From: Gammaproteobacteria bacterium
GTDB lineage: Bacteria > Pseudomonadota > Gammaproteobacteria > Pseudomonadales > JAUIET01
Direction: 5' to 3'
Length of the DNA: 64,000 nucleotides
Assembly (NCBI GenBank): GCA_030431775.1
Contig: JAUIHW010000002.1
Coordinates: forward strand, 62,001-126,000
Of the stretch, positions 48,493-57,486 are shown piece after piece. How positions within the stretch are numbered: position 1 is the first letter of the stretch; the number at the start of each line of letters is the position of its first letter. Made by a program: the position numbers and the translations under genes. Below the pieces are notes generated by a model that had not been told where the DNA came from, searched no databases, and saw nothing but the letters and a program-made list of their open reading frames with translations.

Positions 48493-49032
48493 GTGCAAGA
48501 CCCTCATCACCCACCACCGGCCACTTCCTCAGCTGAGGATTCGACTGATATGGAGCCGTTGGAAGCCAGCAAATCACAGCGCAAGCGCGACCTGCGCGCG
48601 CTGTTTACGCTGGGAGAACAAATTGCTGATCTGCCGGCTAAAGAGCTGGCAACTATTCCTCTGAATGAAGAACAACTGGAAACGGTGCAGAGAATACGCA
48701 ATATGCCCCGCAAATCGGCCAGGCAACGCGAGCTTCGCTACCTGACCAAACAACTCGACCGGGGCGAAACCCAGGCTATTGAAAGCGCTATTGCCGAGCT
48801 GCAACAGGGCCGGCGAAAAGCGGCCCGCGATTTTCGAGCACTGGAACAACTGCGAGACCTCTTACTGGACGACCCGACTGCCGGCATTGCGCAAACGATG
48901 GAGACTTATCCCGCCGCCGATCGACAGAAGCTGATCCAATTTGCCCGCCAGCACAAACAAGAACTGCAGAGGCAAAAACCACCAACTGCAGCACGGAAAC
49001 TGTTTCGTTACCTGCGCGAACTGGCTGGCTAA
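48493..49032 (+). CDS. yjgA: Ribosome-associated protein YjgA (DarP, DUF615)
   Basis: YjgA/DarP associates with 50S assembly intermediates. The 179-residue product is highly charged and helical. Its family signatures are KSQRKRDLRALFTLGEQIADL (given in part: SQRKRDLRAL) and RKSARQRELRYLTKQLR-like ARQRELRYLTKQLD. The start is GTG at 48493. It ends 3 bases from the stop of convergent yhdP, so no terminator fits between them. In Pseudomonas tldD and a nitrilase gene usually stand near this junction; neither is here. Confidence 0.93.
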   Translation: MQDPHHPPPATSSAEDSTDMEPLEASKSQRKRDLRALFTLGEQIADLPAKELATIPLNEEQLETVQRIRNMPRKSARQRELRYLTKQLDRGETQAIESAIAELQQGRRKAARDFRALEQLRDLLLDDPTAGIAQTMETYPAADRQKLIQFARQHKQELQRQKPPTAARKLFRYLRELAG

Positions 49033-49035
49033 GTC

Positions 49036-52000
49036 TTACTGCACTGGGGAGCCTGTCGACCCGGGGTCGGGAATCGATGGCTGGCCGGGCAGCGGGCTGG
49101 ATTGGCCGGCTTTCTCAGCCTTATCATCAAATACCTGCTGCAGCTTAATGGACGGTTCATCCCAGCTTCCGGTAACGGCATAGGAGGCACTCGACAGCTT
49201 TTCCATAGGCTTTTGGAAAATCTTGCCCGCAACATATACCGCACCGGCCATTGGCAGCCCGCCAACCAGCGCCGCGACCCATGGCAGATTGCTGCTGATC
49301 GGCAGGGTCGCGATCATTCGGGTATCGACCGTTTCATTAACCAGATCCAACGAACCGGTCATCTGCAAACGCGAGGAGGAGCCCTGCACGTCAAACGGTT
49401 CAACAATATTCAGACGACCATTGGCCAGGCTAAACTGCCCGGTGATCTGATCGTAGCTGAGGCCCCGGTTGAAGACATCATCAAAACGGAACTGCAGGCG
49501 CCGCAACAAGGTATCGAAATTGAACAGGCTAAACAGGCGCAAGGCATTTGCTGTGGAGTTGGTTTCCAGAAACTGCCCATTGTTTAGCAAAATTGCCACC
49601 TGACCTTCCATTCGCTTCAACTCAAGATCCAGTGGTGAGCCATACCAGGACAAATCAGTGTCGAAGCGGCAGTTTTTACTACGAATAGCTGGCGCATACC
49701 CCCAAGCTTCAAGTACACCGCCCAGATCAGCACAACTCAACACGCCGCTGAAAAGGGTTTCCTGTTGATCGCCAACCCGACGCCATTCCAGTGCCGCTGC
49801 CCGGTCAGGCGTACCCGCAATCTGCAATCCTCGCGTATTGACATCCAGGTCATGGAAAGTCATACCATGCGGCGCCCGTGCTGTATTAAATGACCAGCGT
49901 CCAAACTCATTACCATCGATACGCAGGTCATTCAATTTGAATTGCATTTCAGGCAGATCAGCAGGATAGACATTATCCAATGGCTTGGGTTCTGCAGCGC
50001 CCGAGGAGTCAGAGCCAGACAGAGTCGCGCTATCTGATGCCCCCGGCACGGTACCGACGGCCAGATACAAGCGATCCAGCGATAGATCCAGCGGCTGCAA
50101 TTGCGACGAATCGTAAGTCGCACGGCCGGCAACGCTCTGCCCGTCAAAAGCAAATGTCCAGGCTGTGCCGTGACTGGCAATCGCGGCATTGACATTGTTG
50201 AACTCGTTTCCTAACGCATGTACTTTTTCCAGCATTAACGATTGTGCGTAAACATTCATCGCCGAAGATGGGTTGCCAGCAGCCAGCGGCTCCGTTGGAC
50301 GAGATCTGGATACAGTATCAATCACGTCCAAAAAGGCGTGCAAGTCAAACTCTTCGATATTACCCTGCAACCGCAGACTGTCAGTCGCATATTCAGCCGC
50401 AACCGACTCTCCGAAAACCAGTGTTCCCGTCAGTGGTGCATCGGCGGCGATGTTCAATGCAGCTCGTAAGCGATCTGCCAGGCTCAGCCGTAACCTGACC
50501 GGCCGCTCATTGAGGAACAGGTTGATATTCAGCGGTAGTGGCTGCTGGCCAGCCTTTTGGAACGGGATAGGGAGCTCGGACTGCAGGCCTTGCAAGTCGC
50601 TGAGCACGAGCAGTTCGGTCTCGCGCCCGCGTACCTGCAAGTTCGCCTCGTAGCGAAACTCACCCTGCAGGTACTCATGTAACGGTACCTGCAGCCAGTC
50701 AAGCCAGCCATCGCTGCGGCTTGCGCCGCTCACCTTCAAGTCGGTTGCCCAGCCTGTTTCCCTGCCATCCTCCGCTGCGGGCAACCTTGTGGAGCTGATC
50801 GTGGCGGACAGCGAGTCTGACCAGAGCGTACCCACCAAGCCGTCCGAAAAAAGTCCTCTGGAATCGGTATAGCGAATTGGGCCATTAATATCGGCAAACT
50901 CCAGACGCAATCCGTCATTGGCCAACAAGCCGTCGTGCAGCCGCGCGCGAAAGTCAATCTTCTCCTTCCGGTCCAGACCAATAGGAATACTGGCCTTTAG
51001 TTGCCCTCTTAATGTCCCCTCAGCCCGCCAATCAGCCAGAGTTTTACCAAGACCTCGGGCAATTGGTGAGTCAAGCAGAAAGTCCAGACCGTCAGCAATC
51101 TCGCCACGCAAGGCGCTGTTCAGTGTAATGACGCCGCCTTTGGAATTTGGCCGGGGCGAATAGCTCAGGGTCGCTTCATCCAACTGCAGATCACTGACCC
51201 GGCCTTTTCCAATTTCCACTGCCACATTGGCATCGTCAACATAAATCTGAGCAGCCAGACCTTGAGCGACTGGCCAGTCCGCCTGATAATCCAGCTCAGC
51301 TTCTTCCACATCCAGATACAACTGAATACTGCGCTCCTTGTCTGCCTGCTTTTTAAGGGAGCCACGATAAATAAAGGCGGCTTCATTAATATCCGCACTG
51401 AGAATACTGCTCTTCAACCAATTTTGAAGCCCCTGGTTTAACTTGTTCGGGATGAATGCGTGCCTGTGCCTGGCGTGGGAGTCAAGTAAACCCACCTGCA
51501 ATTCCATCAATGGCGTCAACTCATATTCTTTTTTGATCGGCAAACTGAGATGCAGGTAAGCCTTAGCTCTACCCACGGCATCGGTTACGGAGAGCTCACC
51601 GCTTTCCACCTCCACAATACGCTCATGAATTTGCCAACGCACCGGTCCAGCCAGAGAAGCAAATTGCATGGGCTCATTGAACAGCGAGGGGAACCCCAAC
51701 GATACGTTATTGCTGCGCAGCTCAACGGTGCCGCTGCGCAGCCCCGCATTCAGCCGACCCGTGCCATTTCGTACGGCCGGCGCTCCTTTCCAGGCACTGA
51801 TTGCAAAGCCCTGCAAATCTGCAGCAACCGTCATGTCTCGCAACGTGTTTTCTCTGGGTAGATGCAGGCTAATATTCTGAAACTCTCCGGCAGGATCCAG
51901 CTCGGTAAGAATTCGCTGGGCATTTTCCGGCATTATTTCAAAGCGCCGCAGCAGCCGCAGAACCGGGTTGATATGAATTGAATCAAAGCTGGCAACCAGG

Positions 52001-53007
52001 CCATCGTCGGTGGGCACAAGGTTCGCGTGCTGGAAACTGATATCCTCTTCTTGCAGGCGAACGTGCAGGTTTCTGAGCCAAACAGAAGGGGTCAGGTCTT
52101 CTGTCAGGGAAAACTTAAACTGCGATTTCAACTCTGGCACATCGATAGTGCGTTGCTCTTCACCATGCACAAAGGCAATCTGGTGTAAATCCACCTTGCC
52201 CTGCAGCTGAGTAGTCCCTTTGGCGTGATGGTCAAACCACAACTCTCCATCGAAACGCGGCAATTGCACCTGCCACCCCTGATAATTCAGATTGCTGACA
52301 TAGGGACTGACATCAAAAGCGTCCAATTTGCTGTACCCGCGAGCCGCAAAATTAGCGTGCATGGGTAAGCCAACACCTTCGGCTATAACGTTGATGGGGA
52401 GCGGAGACCGATCCGGCAAAGCGCTGCTGCGAATTTGCCAGCGCTGGCCGCGCTTACGGTAATCGATATTCAGGTGGTCGACCACAATGGTGTTGCCGGC
52501 ATTGCGCAGCAGAGTGATTTTGGCCGCGTTGATCAGCAACTGATCGAGCCCTTCGTACAGCGACTCCAGTGAAATCAACCCGGCGTTCGGTGATTGCCTG
52601 GGTAGCCAACTGGCCACCAGTTGCCAGTCGCCATTTTGACCTTCCTGCAGTTCCAGATCTAACCCGGAAAACTGTAACTGATCAAATACAAGCTTGCGGT
52701 GCCAAGCACTTTTCAGTAGGTTTAATTTAAGAAACGCACGGTCAATATGCAGGGCATCGGGGCCATCACCCAGTCGCAGCTCACGCACATCAATACTGGG
52801 CGACAGGCGTTGCCAGTCGCCATTCATTGAAGTGGCTGCGATTTCAAAAGGAGTCCGCTCATTGACCCAGCTGAGCACTGAGGATTGATAATCTCCCAGG
52901 TACGGTATCCAGTAACGACCGATACTGGCAAGCACTGCGACGAGCACCAGCAACAGGACGAATAGCCCCAGCAGGTAACGGAATGCTGTTGCTAAGACAC
53001 CGCTCAT
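49036..53007 (-). CDS. yhdP: AsmA/TamB-like envelope protein YhdP
   Basis: YhdP is a very long inner-membrane-anchored periplasmic protein thought to bridge the envelope and move phospholipids to the outer membrane together with TamB and YdbH. The 1323-residue product has one N-terminal membrane helix (about residues 9-29), a long beta-rich body with DUF3971-type segments, and an AsmA-like C-terminal region (LFNFDTLLRRLQFRFDDVF, given in part: FDTLLRRLQFRFDD). It follows rng by 12 bases, the usual order. With mlaFEDB missing from this locus, it is of extra interest for lipid traffic. Confidence 0.94.
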   Translation of the reverse strand: MSGVLATAFRYLLGLFVLLLVLVAVLASIGRYWIPYLGDYQSSVLSWVNERTPFEIAATSMNGDWQRLSPSIDVRELRLGDGPDALHIDRAFLKLNLLKSAWHRKLVFDQLQFSGLDLELQEGQNGDWQLVASWLPRQSPNAGLISLESLYEGLDQLLINAAKITLLRNAGNTIVVDHLNIDYRKRGQRWQIRSSALPDRSPLPINVIAEGVGLPMHANFAARGYSKLDAFDVSPYVSNLNYQGWQVQLPRFDGELWFDHHAKGTTQLQGKVDLHQIAFVHGEEQRTIDVPELKSQFKFSLTEDLTPSVWLRNLHVRLQEEDISFQHANLVPTDDGLVASFDSIHINPVLRLLRRFEIMPENAQRILTELDPAGEFQNISLHLPRENTLRDMTVAADLQGFAISAWKGAPAVRNGTGRLNAGLRSGTVELRSNNVSLGFPSLFNEPMQFASLAGPVRWQIHERIVEVESGELSVTDAVGRAKAYLHLSLPIKKEYELTPLMELQVGLLDSHARHRHAFIPNKLNQGLQNWLKSSILSADINEAAFIYRGSLKKQADKERSIQLYLDVEEAELDYQADWPVAQGLAAQIYVDDANVAVEIGKGRVSDLQLDEATLSYSPRPNSKGGVITLNSALRGEIADGLDFLLDSPIARGLGKTLADWRAEGTLRGQLKASIPIGLDRKEKIDFRARLHDGLLANDGLRLEFADINGPIRYTDSRGLFSDGLVGTLWSDSLSATISSTRLPAAEDGRETGWATDLKVSGASRSDGWLDWLQVPLHEYLQGEFRYEANLQVRGRETELLVLSDLQGLQSELPIPFQKAGQQPLPLNINLFLNERPVRLRLSLADRLRAALNIAADAPLTGTLVFGESVAAEYATDSLRLQGNIEEFDLHAFLDVIDTVSRSRPTEPLAAGNPSSAMNVYAQSLMLEKVHALGNEFNNVNAAIASHGTAWTFAFDGQSVAGRATYDSSQLQPLDLSLDRLYLAVGTVPGASDSATLSGSDSSGAAEPKPLDNVYPADLPEMQFKLNDLRIDGNEFGRWSFNTARAPHGMTFHDLDVNTRGLQIAGTPDRAAALEWRRVGDQQETLFSGVLSCADLGGVLEAWGYAPAIRSKNCRFDTDLSWYGSPLDLELKRMEGQVAILLNNGQFLETNSTANALRLFSLFNFDTLLRRLQFRFDDVFNRGLSYDQITGQFSLANGRLNIVEPFDVQGSSSRLQMTGSLDLVNETVDTRMIATLPISSNLPWVAALVGGLPMAGAVYVAGKIFQKPMEKLSSASYAVTGSWDEPSIKLQQVFDDKAEKAGQSSPLPGQPSIPDPGSTGSPVQ

Positions 53008-53019
53008 GCCTATTGAACT

Positions 53020-54498
53020 CTATAACAGGATGACATCGAATTGTTCCTGCGTGTACATTAACTCAACCTGAAAACGGATGTTTTTACCGGTAAATTCTTC
53101 CAGGTCAGCAACGCTGTTTGACTCTTCATCCAGCAAGCGGTCAACAACGGCCTGAGCAGCCAGCACCATCAGGCTATCGTTTTCGTAGGTTCGTGCTTCC
53201 CGCAAAATTTCGCGGAAAATCTCATAGCAAACTGTTTCCGCCGACTTTAGCGACCCACGCCCCTGGCAAGAGGGACAAGGTTCACACAGGCTTTGTTCAA
53301 GGCTTTCTCGCGTACGCTTGCGCGTCATCTGCACCAGCCCCAGCTCCGACAAGCCGGTAATCGCCGTTTTGGCGTGGTCTCGAGCGAGAGCTTTTTCCAG
53401 CGTACGCAATACGTGCCGCTGGTGCTCGGGATCCTGCATATCGATAAAATCGATGATGATCATGCCACCCAGGTTTCGAACCCGAAGCTGGCGGGCCAAA
53501 GCCTGGGCGGCTTCAAGGTTGGTTTTATAGATGGTTTCTTCAAGATTTCGGTGGCCAACAAATGCGCCAGTATTGACATCAATAGTGGTCATAGCCTCGG
53601 TTTGATCAAGGATCAGATAGCCACCGGACTTCAGTGCAACCTTTCGGCTTAGCGCTTTTTGAACTTCATCCTCAATGCCATACAGATCGAAGATCGGTCT
53701 TTCACCACGGTAATACTCGATCCGGCTCTCGGCTTCAGGCATGAATTCGGACGCAAATTCACGAAGTTCGCGACAGCTTTGCTCTGAATCCACCCGAATC
53801 TTTTCCAGATCCGGCCTGACCATATCACGCATCGTTCGTTGATAAAGCGGCAGATCTTCGTACACCACCGACGGCGTCTCGGCTGTCGCCATTTTTTTTC
53901 TGACCGCTTGCCAGAGACGCTTGAGAAACCGCATGTCCTCGCGAATCTCTTCTTCGCTCGCCCCTTCTCCCGCTGTGCGCACAATAAAACCGCCCAGCCC
54001 CTGCATGCCTTCATGCTCCTTGGACTGCAGCACAGCTTGCCGCAAGCGCTCTCGCTCTTCTTCCTCTTCAATGCGCTGCGAAATACCCACATGATCAGTA
54101 TTCGGCATGTACACCAGAAAGCGCGACGAAATCGACATGTGAGTCGACAAGCGCGCCCCTTTTGTCCCAATGGGTTCCTTAATCACCTGGGCAACTATCG
54201 AGTCACCTTCATGCAGAGCATGCTGGACCAGCGGCGGGTCGATACCACGCATTTCCATACCGGACTCATCCAGCGTAACGATGTCGTTCGCATGGATGAA
54301 ACTGGCACGCTCCAGTCCATTGTCAACAAATGCAGCCTGCATGCCAGGCAATACGCGCACTACTTTGGCTTTATAGATGTTACCGACAATGCCGCGACGC
54401 AAAGAACGCTCAATGTACACTTCCTGCAACATGCCGTTTTCCACCAGCGCTACGCGGGTTTCCACCGGGGTTACATTGATCAGAATTTCTTCGCTCAT
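53020..54498 (-). CDS. rng: Ribonuclease G
   Basis: RNase G matures the 5' end of 16S rRNA and degrades some mRNAs. The 492-residue product has an S1 domain at about residues 35-130, the DNase I-like catalytic core with the metal-binding Asp in TTIDVNTGAFVG, and IIDFIDMQ. The Zn-link cysteines appear as CEPCPSCQGRG. It lacks the long scaffold tail of RNase E. It lies 30 bases after mreD; the maf gene that commonly separates them is missing. Confidence 0.97.
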   Translation of the reverse strand: MSEEILINVTPVETRVALVENGMLQEVYIERSLRRGIVGNIYKAKVVRVLPGMQAAFVDNGLERASFIHANDIVTLDESGMEMRGIDPPLVQHALHEGDSIVAQVIKEPIGTKGARLSTHMSISSRFLVYMPNTDHVGISQRIEEEEERERLRQAVLQSKEHEGMQGLGGFIVRTAGEGASEEEIREDMRFLKRLWQAVRKKMATAETPSVVYEDLPLYQRTMRDMVRPDLEKIRVDSEQSCRELREFASEFMPEAESRIEYYRGERPIFDLYGIEDEVQKALSRKVALKSGGYLILDQTEAMTTIDVNTGAFVGHRNLEETIYKTNLEAAQALARQLRVRNLGGMIIIDFIDMQDPEHQRHVLRTLEKALARDHAKTAITGLSELGLVQMTRKRTRESLEQSLCEPCPSCQGRGSLKSAETVCYEIFREILREARTYENDSLMVLAAQAVVDRLLDEESNSVADLEEFTGKNIRFQVELMYTQEQFDVILL

Positions 54499-54528
54499 TC
54501 AGTGTCAGACCAAAACCAATACCCGCTT

Positions 54529-55017
54529 TCAGCTTACAGCATACATGCGCTGAAAGGCGCTCAGCGTTAATATCACCAACGGCCAGAACACCCCACTCAT
54601 CAGTGCGGGTAACAGAAACAATAAGTTCTGTTCGGGGTTCCCGGACACGTTTTCCACCCAGTGACAGGCCAACTGCTGGATACCAACCAGCACAAATACA
54701 ATAAACGCCTGCTGCCAGACCGCAAACATGCGCAGCCGCTGATACAACAGGAAGGTGGCGTAGGCAACGATCACCATTCCAAACGCGTGTTCACCCAGTA
54801 TGGTGCCCTCCAGTACATCCAGAATCAGCCCGCTCACTGCGGCGGCAATAATTCCAACGCGGTGCGGCACGGTCATTACCCAATAGATGAGCACCATAGT
54901 GACCCACTCAGGACGACTCCAACGCAACCAGTCGGGCACCTGGAACAGCATCAGCATCATTGCGAGCGCCAGCGTCGCAGCGATTACCCAAAGACCGTGT
55001 GCCTGGCGTTCATCCAT
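54529..55017 (-). CDS. mreD: Rod shape-determining protein MreD
   Basis: MreD is the polytopic membrane component of the elongasome. From ATG 55017 (MDERQAHGLWVI) it has 162 residues with about five membrane helices and no long loops, typical of the family. The longer upstream frame overlaps mreC and shows no homology. It overlaps the mreC stop by 8 bases. Confidence 0.95.
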   Translation of the reverse strand: MDERQAHGLWVIAATLALAMMLMLFQVPDWLRWSRPEWVTMVLIYWVMTVPHRVGIIAAAVSGLILDVLEGTILGEHAFGMVIVAYATFLLYQRLRMFAVWQQAFIVFVLVGIQQLACHWVENVSGNPEQNLLFLLPALMSGVFWPLVILTLSAFQRMYAVS

Positions 55018-55879
55018 CGCCCGAGTCCAACTCGGTGACGTTTGCGGCGGGTGTGGCACGCTCCTGAGGAAACACCAGCAGCACATGGCGCGAACGGTTC
55101 AACTGAGCGCGAGGCATGGCCTTCACACTGGCAAACGGTTGTCCGGGATCAATGGCTACCTCGGTGACATCAGCAACCGGATAGCCCACCGGAAAGCGTT
55201 CTCCAAGACCGGAGCTTACCAGCAGGTCACCCACCTTGATGTCAGTCGTGGTTGCCACATGGCGCAGCTCCAGCTCATGCAGCAAACCGGTACCCACCGC
55301 CACGGAGCGCACACCATTGCGATTCACCTGTACCGGTACGGCATGGCTACTATCAGAAATCAGCAGCGCCCGGCTGATGTTAGGACCAACGTCAATAATC
55401 TGCCCCATAAGCCCTTCCGAATCCAGCACTGCCTGGCCAATGTAAACACCGTCACGGCTACCCTTGTTCAGTACAATTTTGTGGCTGCGCGGGTCGGAAG
55501 AAATACTGATTAACTCGGCTACCAGGACACTGCTGTCCAGTACCGTGGACGAATTCAGCAGCTCCCTTAGGCGCACATTCTCGGCGGCCATACCAGCCAG
55601 TTTTTGTAATTTGGCTTTCAGAATCAGCAATTCAATGCGCTGTGCTGCATTCTGCTCGAGCAGCGTACGCCGGCTGACCAGTGATTCCTCGCTCCAGATA
55701 GTCGCCCGCTTGGGAATATCAGCCAGCCAGTAAAACGGTGTTGTCACCGTATGCAGCGCCGTGCGCAAGGGGTTGATCGACTCCGAGCGCTGCTCGTAGA
55801 TAACCAGCCCCAGCGCCAGCAGGGCTACCAGTATGGCCTGGACGCCTTTGGACGGTGTTCGCTGGAATAAGGGTTTAAT
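55010..55879 (-). CDS. mreC: Rod shape-determining protein MreC (probable ATT start)
   Basis: MreC is a bitopic protein that forms the periplasmic scaffold of the elongasome and links MreB to PBP2/RodA. The coiled coil (LLEQNAAQRIELLILKAKLQ) and the beta domains (VYIGQAVLDSEGLMGQ, LLVSSGLGERFPVGYPV) are clear. From the first canonical start (TTG, 55768) the protein would lack its membrane helix. Reading further up in frame gives IKPLFQRTPSKG and a hydrophobic helix VQAILVALLALGLVIY, like normal MreC N termini. No ATG, GTG or TTG exists in this frame between 55768 and the in-frame stop at 55955-55957. The best start is ATT at 55879, 8 bases after GAGG (55891-55888), giving 289 residues. An assembly indel is the alternative. 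Confidence 0.85.
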   Translation of the reverse strand: MKPLFQRTPSKGVQAILVALLALGLVIYEQRSESINPLRTALHTVTTPFYWLADIPKRATIWSEESLVSRRTLLEQNAAQRIELLILKAKLQKLAGMAAENVRLRELLNSSTVLDSSVLVAELISISSDPRSHKIVLNKGSRDGVYIGQAVLDSEGLMGQIIDVGPNISRALLISDSSHAVPVQVNRNGVRSVAVGTGLLHELELRHVATTTDIKVGDLLVSSGLGERFPVGYPVADVTEVAIDPGQPFASVKAMPRAQLNRSRHVLLVFPQERATPAANVTELDSGDG

Positions 55880-55916
55880 AGCTGCGGCCTCAGGGTTTGC
55901 GCCATGGGCGGCGGCA

Positions 55917-56954
55917 CTATTCGGTTGAGAACAAATCCATGCGCTGCATATCCATCAACTCCATGGCCCGTCCGCCACCACGGGCAACACAGGTCAGTGG
56001 GTCTTCAGCAACGATTACCGGTAGCCCGGATTCTTCTGCCAACAGTCGATCTATGTCGCGCAACAGCGCGCCACCGCCGGTCAACACCAGACCTTTTTCA
56101 GCAATATCAGAAGCCAGTTCGGGCGGCGATTGTTCCAGAGCACTCTTGACCGACTGTACGATTGATTGCAAGGGCTCCTGCAAGGCCTCGAGAATTTCGT
56201 CGCTGTTCAATACGAAGCTGCGCGGCACACCTTCAGCCAGGTTACGACCGCGAACATCCAACTCACGCACTTCACTGCCTTTATAAGCGCAGCCAATTTC
56301 CTGCTTGATGCGTTCCGCCGTGGCGTCACCAATCAGGCTCCCATAGCGCCGACGAACATGGGCCACAATCGCTTCATCAAAACGGTCGCCGCCAATTCTT
56401 ACCGAGTCGCTGTACACAACCCCATTTAGGGAAATAATGGCAATTTCGGTTGTTCCACCGCCGATGTCGACCACCATGGAACCACTGGCATCTTCAACCG
56501 CCAGCCCGGCTCCTATTGCGGCCGCCATGGGCTCTTCAATCAACCTGACCAGGCGTGCACCCGCGCTCAACGCCGATTCGCGGATTGCGCGTCTCTCCAC
56601 TTGGGTAGACTGACAAGGCACACAGATCAACACACGAGGGCTCGGCCGAATAAAGCTGTGCTGGTGCACTTTAGCTATAAAGTGCTGCAACATGCGCTCA
56701 GTGATCTGGAAATCGGCGATAACGCCGTCTTTCAATGGACGAATTGCGGTAATATTGCCCGGAGTTCTGCCCAACATCCGTTTGGCATCGGCACCCACTG
56801 CTTCAATCTGCTTCTGGCCATTGTGAATACGAATGGCCACGACAGAGGGCTCATCCAGGACAATTCCCTGATCGCGCACATAAATAAGAGTGTTCGCCGT
56901 GCCCAAATCAATAGACAGGTCATTGGAGAACATTCCACGGATACGTTTGAACAT
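55917..56954 (-). CDS. mreB: Rod shape-determining actin homologue MreB
   Basis: MreB forms membrane-bound filaments that guide lateral wall synthesis. From ATG 56954 ([12 protein letters not shown], with an amphipathic membrane-binding N terminus) it has 345 residues. Actin-fold motifs are [14 protein letters not shown], the [14 protein letters not shown] phosphate-2 loop and the adenosine site [14 protein letters not shown]. The open frame extends 45 bases further upstream without homology. It heads the mreB-mreC-mreD-rng-yhdP series. Confidence 0.98.
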   Translation of the reverse strand: MFKRIRGMFSNDLSIDLGTANTLIYVRDQGIVLDEPSVVAIRIHNGQKQIEAVGADAKRMLGRTPGNITAIRPLKDGVIADFQITERMLQHFIAKVHQHSFIRPSPRVLICVPCQSTQVERRAIRESALSAGARLVRLIEEPMAAAIGAGLAVEDASGSMVVDIGGGTTEIAIISLNGVVYSDSVRIGGDRFDEAIVAHVRRRYGSLIGDATAERIKQEIGCAYKGSEVRELDVRGRNLAEGVPRSFVLNSDEILEALQEPLQSIVQSVKSALEQSPPELASDIAEKGLVLTGGGALLRDIDRLLAEESGLPVIVAEDPLTCVARGGGRAMELMDMQRMDLFSTE

Positions 56955-57186
56955 AGTAAGGCCTGTGTCAGGTACTGCATATAAAGTAGCACCCGACACG
57001 CGCTACTGCTGGCAGTATTTCAGTAATAATTCCTTTAAAAATAGTCAATTATGCTCGCTTTGTCATAGCCGGCGAAAAATCGGCCACTTTAGCAACGGCC
57101 TTTGTTCAGAGCAAGCCGCAAATATGATAACTTTACGCGTCTTTTCTGCGGCGCAGCTGGACATGATTTACCCACTGGAGAAATGA
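56955..57186. other. Divergent intergenic region between mreB and gatC
   Basis: This 232-base gap must hold the promoters of both operons. It contains the perfect inverted repeat TACTGC-TG-GCAGTA (57004-57017), 50-63 bases upstream of the mreB ATG. On the plus strand TTGTTC and TGATAA are 17 bases apart at about 57104-57132 ahead of gatC. Neither element is strong enough for a firm promoter call. No open reading frame with homology was seen. Confidence 0.5.
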
Positions 57187-57474
57187 ATGAGCGTAGACCG
57201 GTCAGATATTGAGCAAGTCGCTGAACTCGCGCGCTTACGCATCGAAGACAACTCGGTCGACGAGCTTGTCTCAAAGATCACCAGCATCCTTGGCATGATC
57301 GACCAGATGCAGGCAACCAACACCGATGATATCGAACCGCTGGCCAATCCGCTGGAAGCCAGTCAGCGTCTGCGCGCCGATGTCGTCAGCGAAGCAGACC
57401 AGCGAGAGGCTTTGCAGGCGAACGCGCCGGCCACGGAAGCCGGTCTGTTTCTAGTCCCAAAAGTTATTGATTAG
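57187..57474 (+). CDS. gatC: Glutamyl/aspartyl-tRNA amidotransferase subunit C
   Basis: GatC is the small stabilising subunit of the tRNA-dependent amidotransferase that converts Asp-tRNA-Asn and/or Glu-tRNA-Gln to the amide forms. The 95-residue product has the family pattern [34 protein letters not shown] and a C terminus VPKVID. It is the first gene of gatC-gatA-gatB, with a 12-base gap to gatA. Confidence 0.96.
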   Translation: MSVDRSDIEQVAELARLRIEDNSVDELVSKITSILGMIDQMQATNTDDIEPLANPLEASQRLRADVVSEADQREALQANAPATEAGLFLVPKVID

Positions 57475-57486
57475 TAAACAAGCAGT

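Noticed and set aside
49036-53007. yhdP as horizontally acquired DNA because of its size and low conservation
   Set aside because: Its position after rng, its composition and its AsmA-like architecture are normal for the family.
57004-57017. Palindrome TACTGC-TG-GCAGTA as a LexA site
   Set aside because: It does not match the CTGT-N8-ACAG pattern; it is noted only as an inverted repeat in the mreB leader region.
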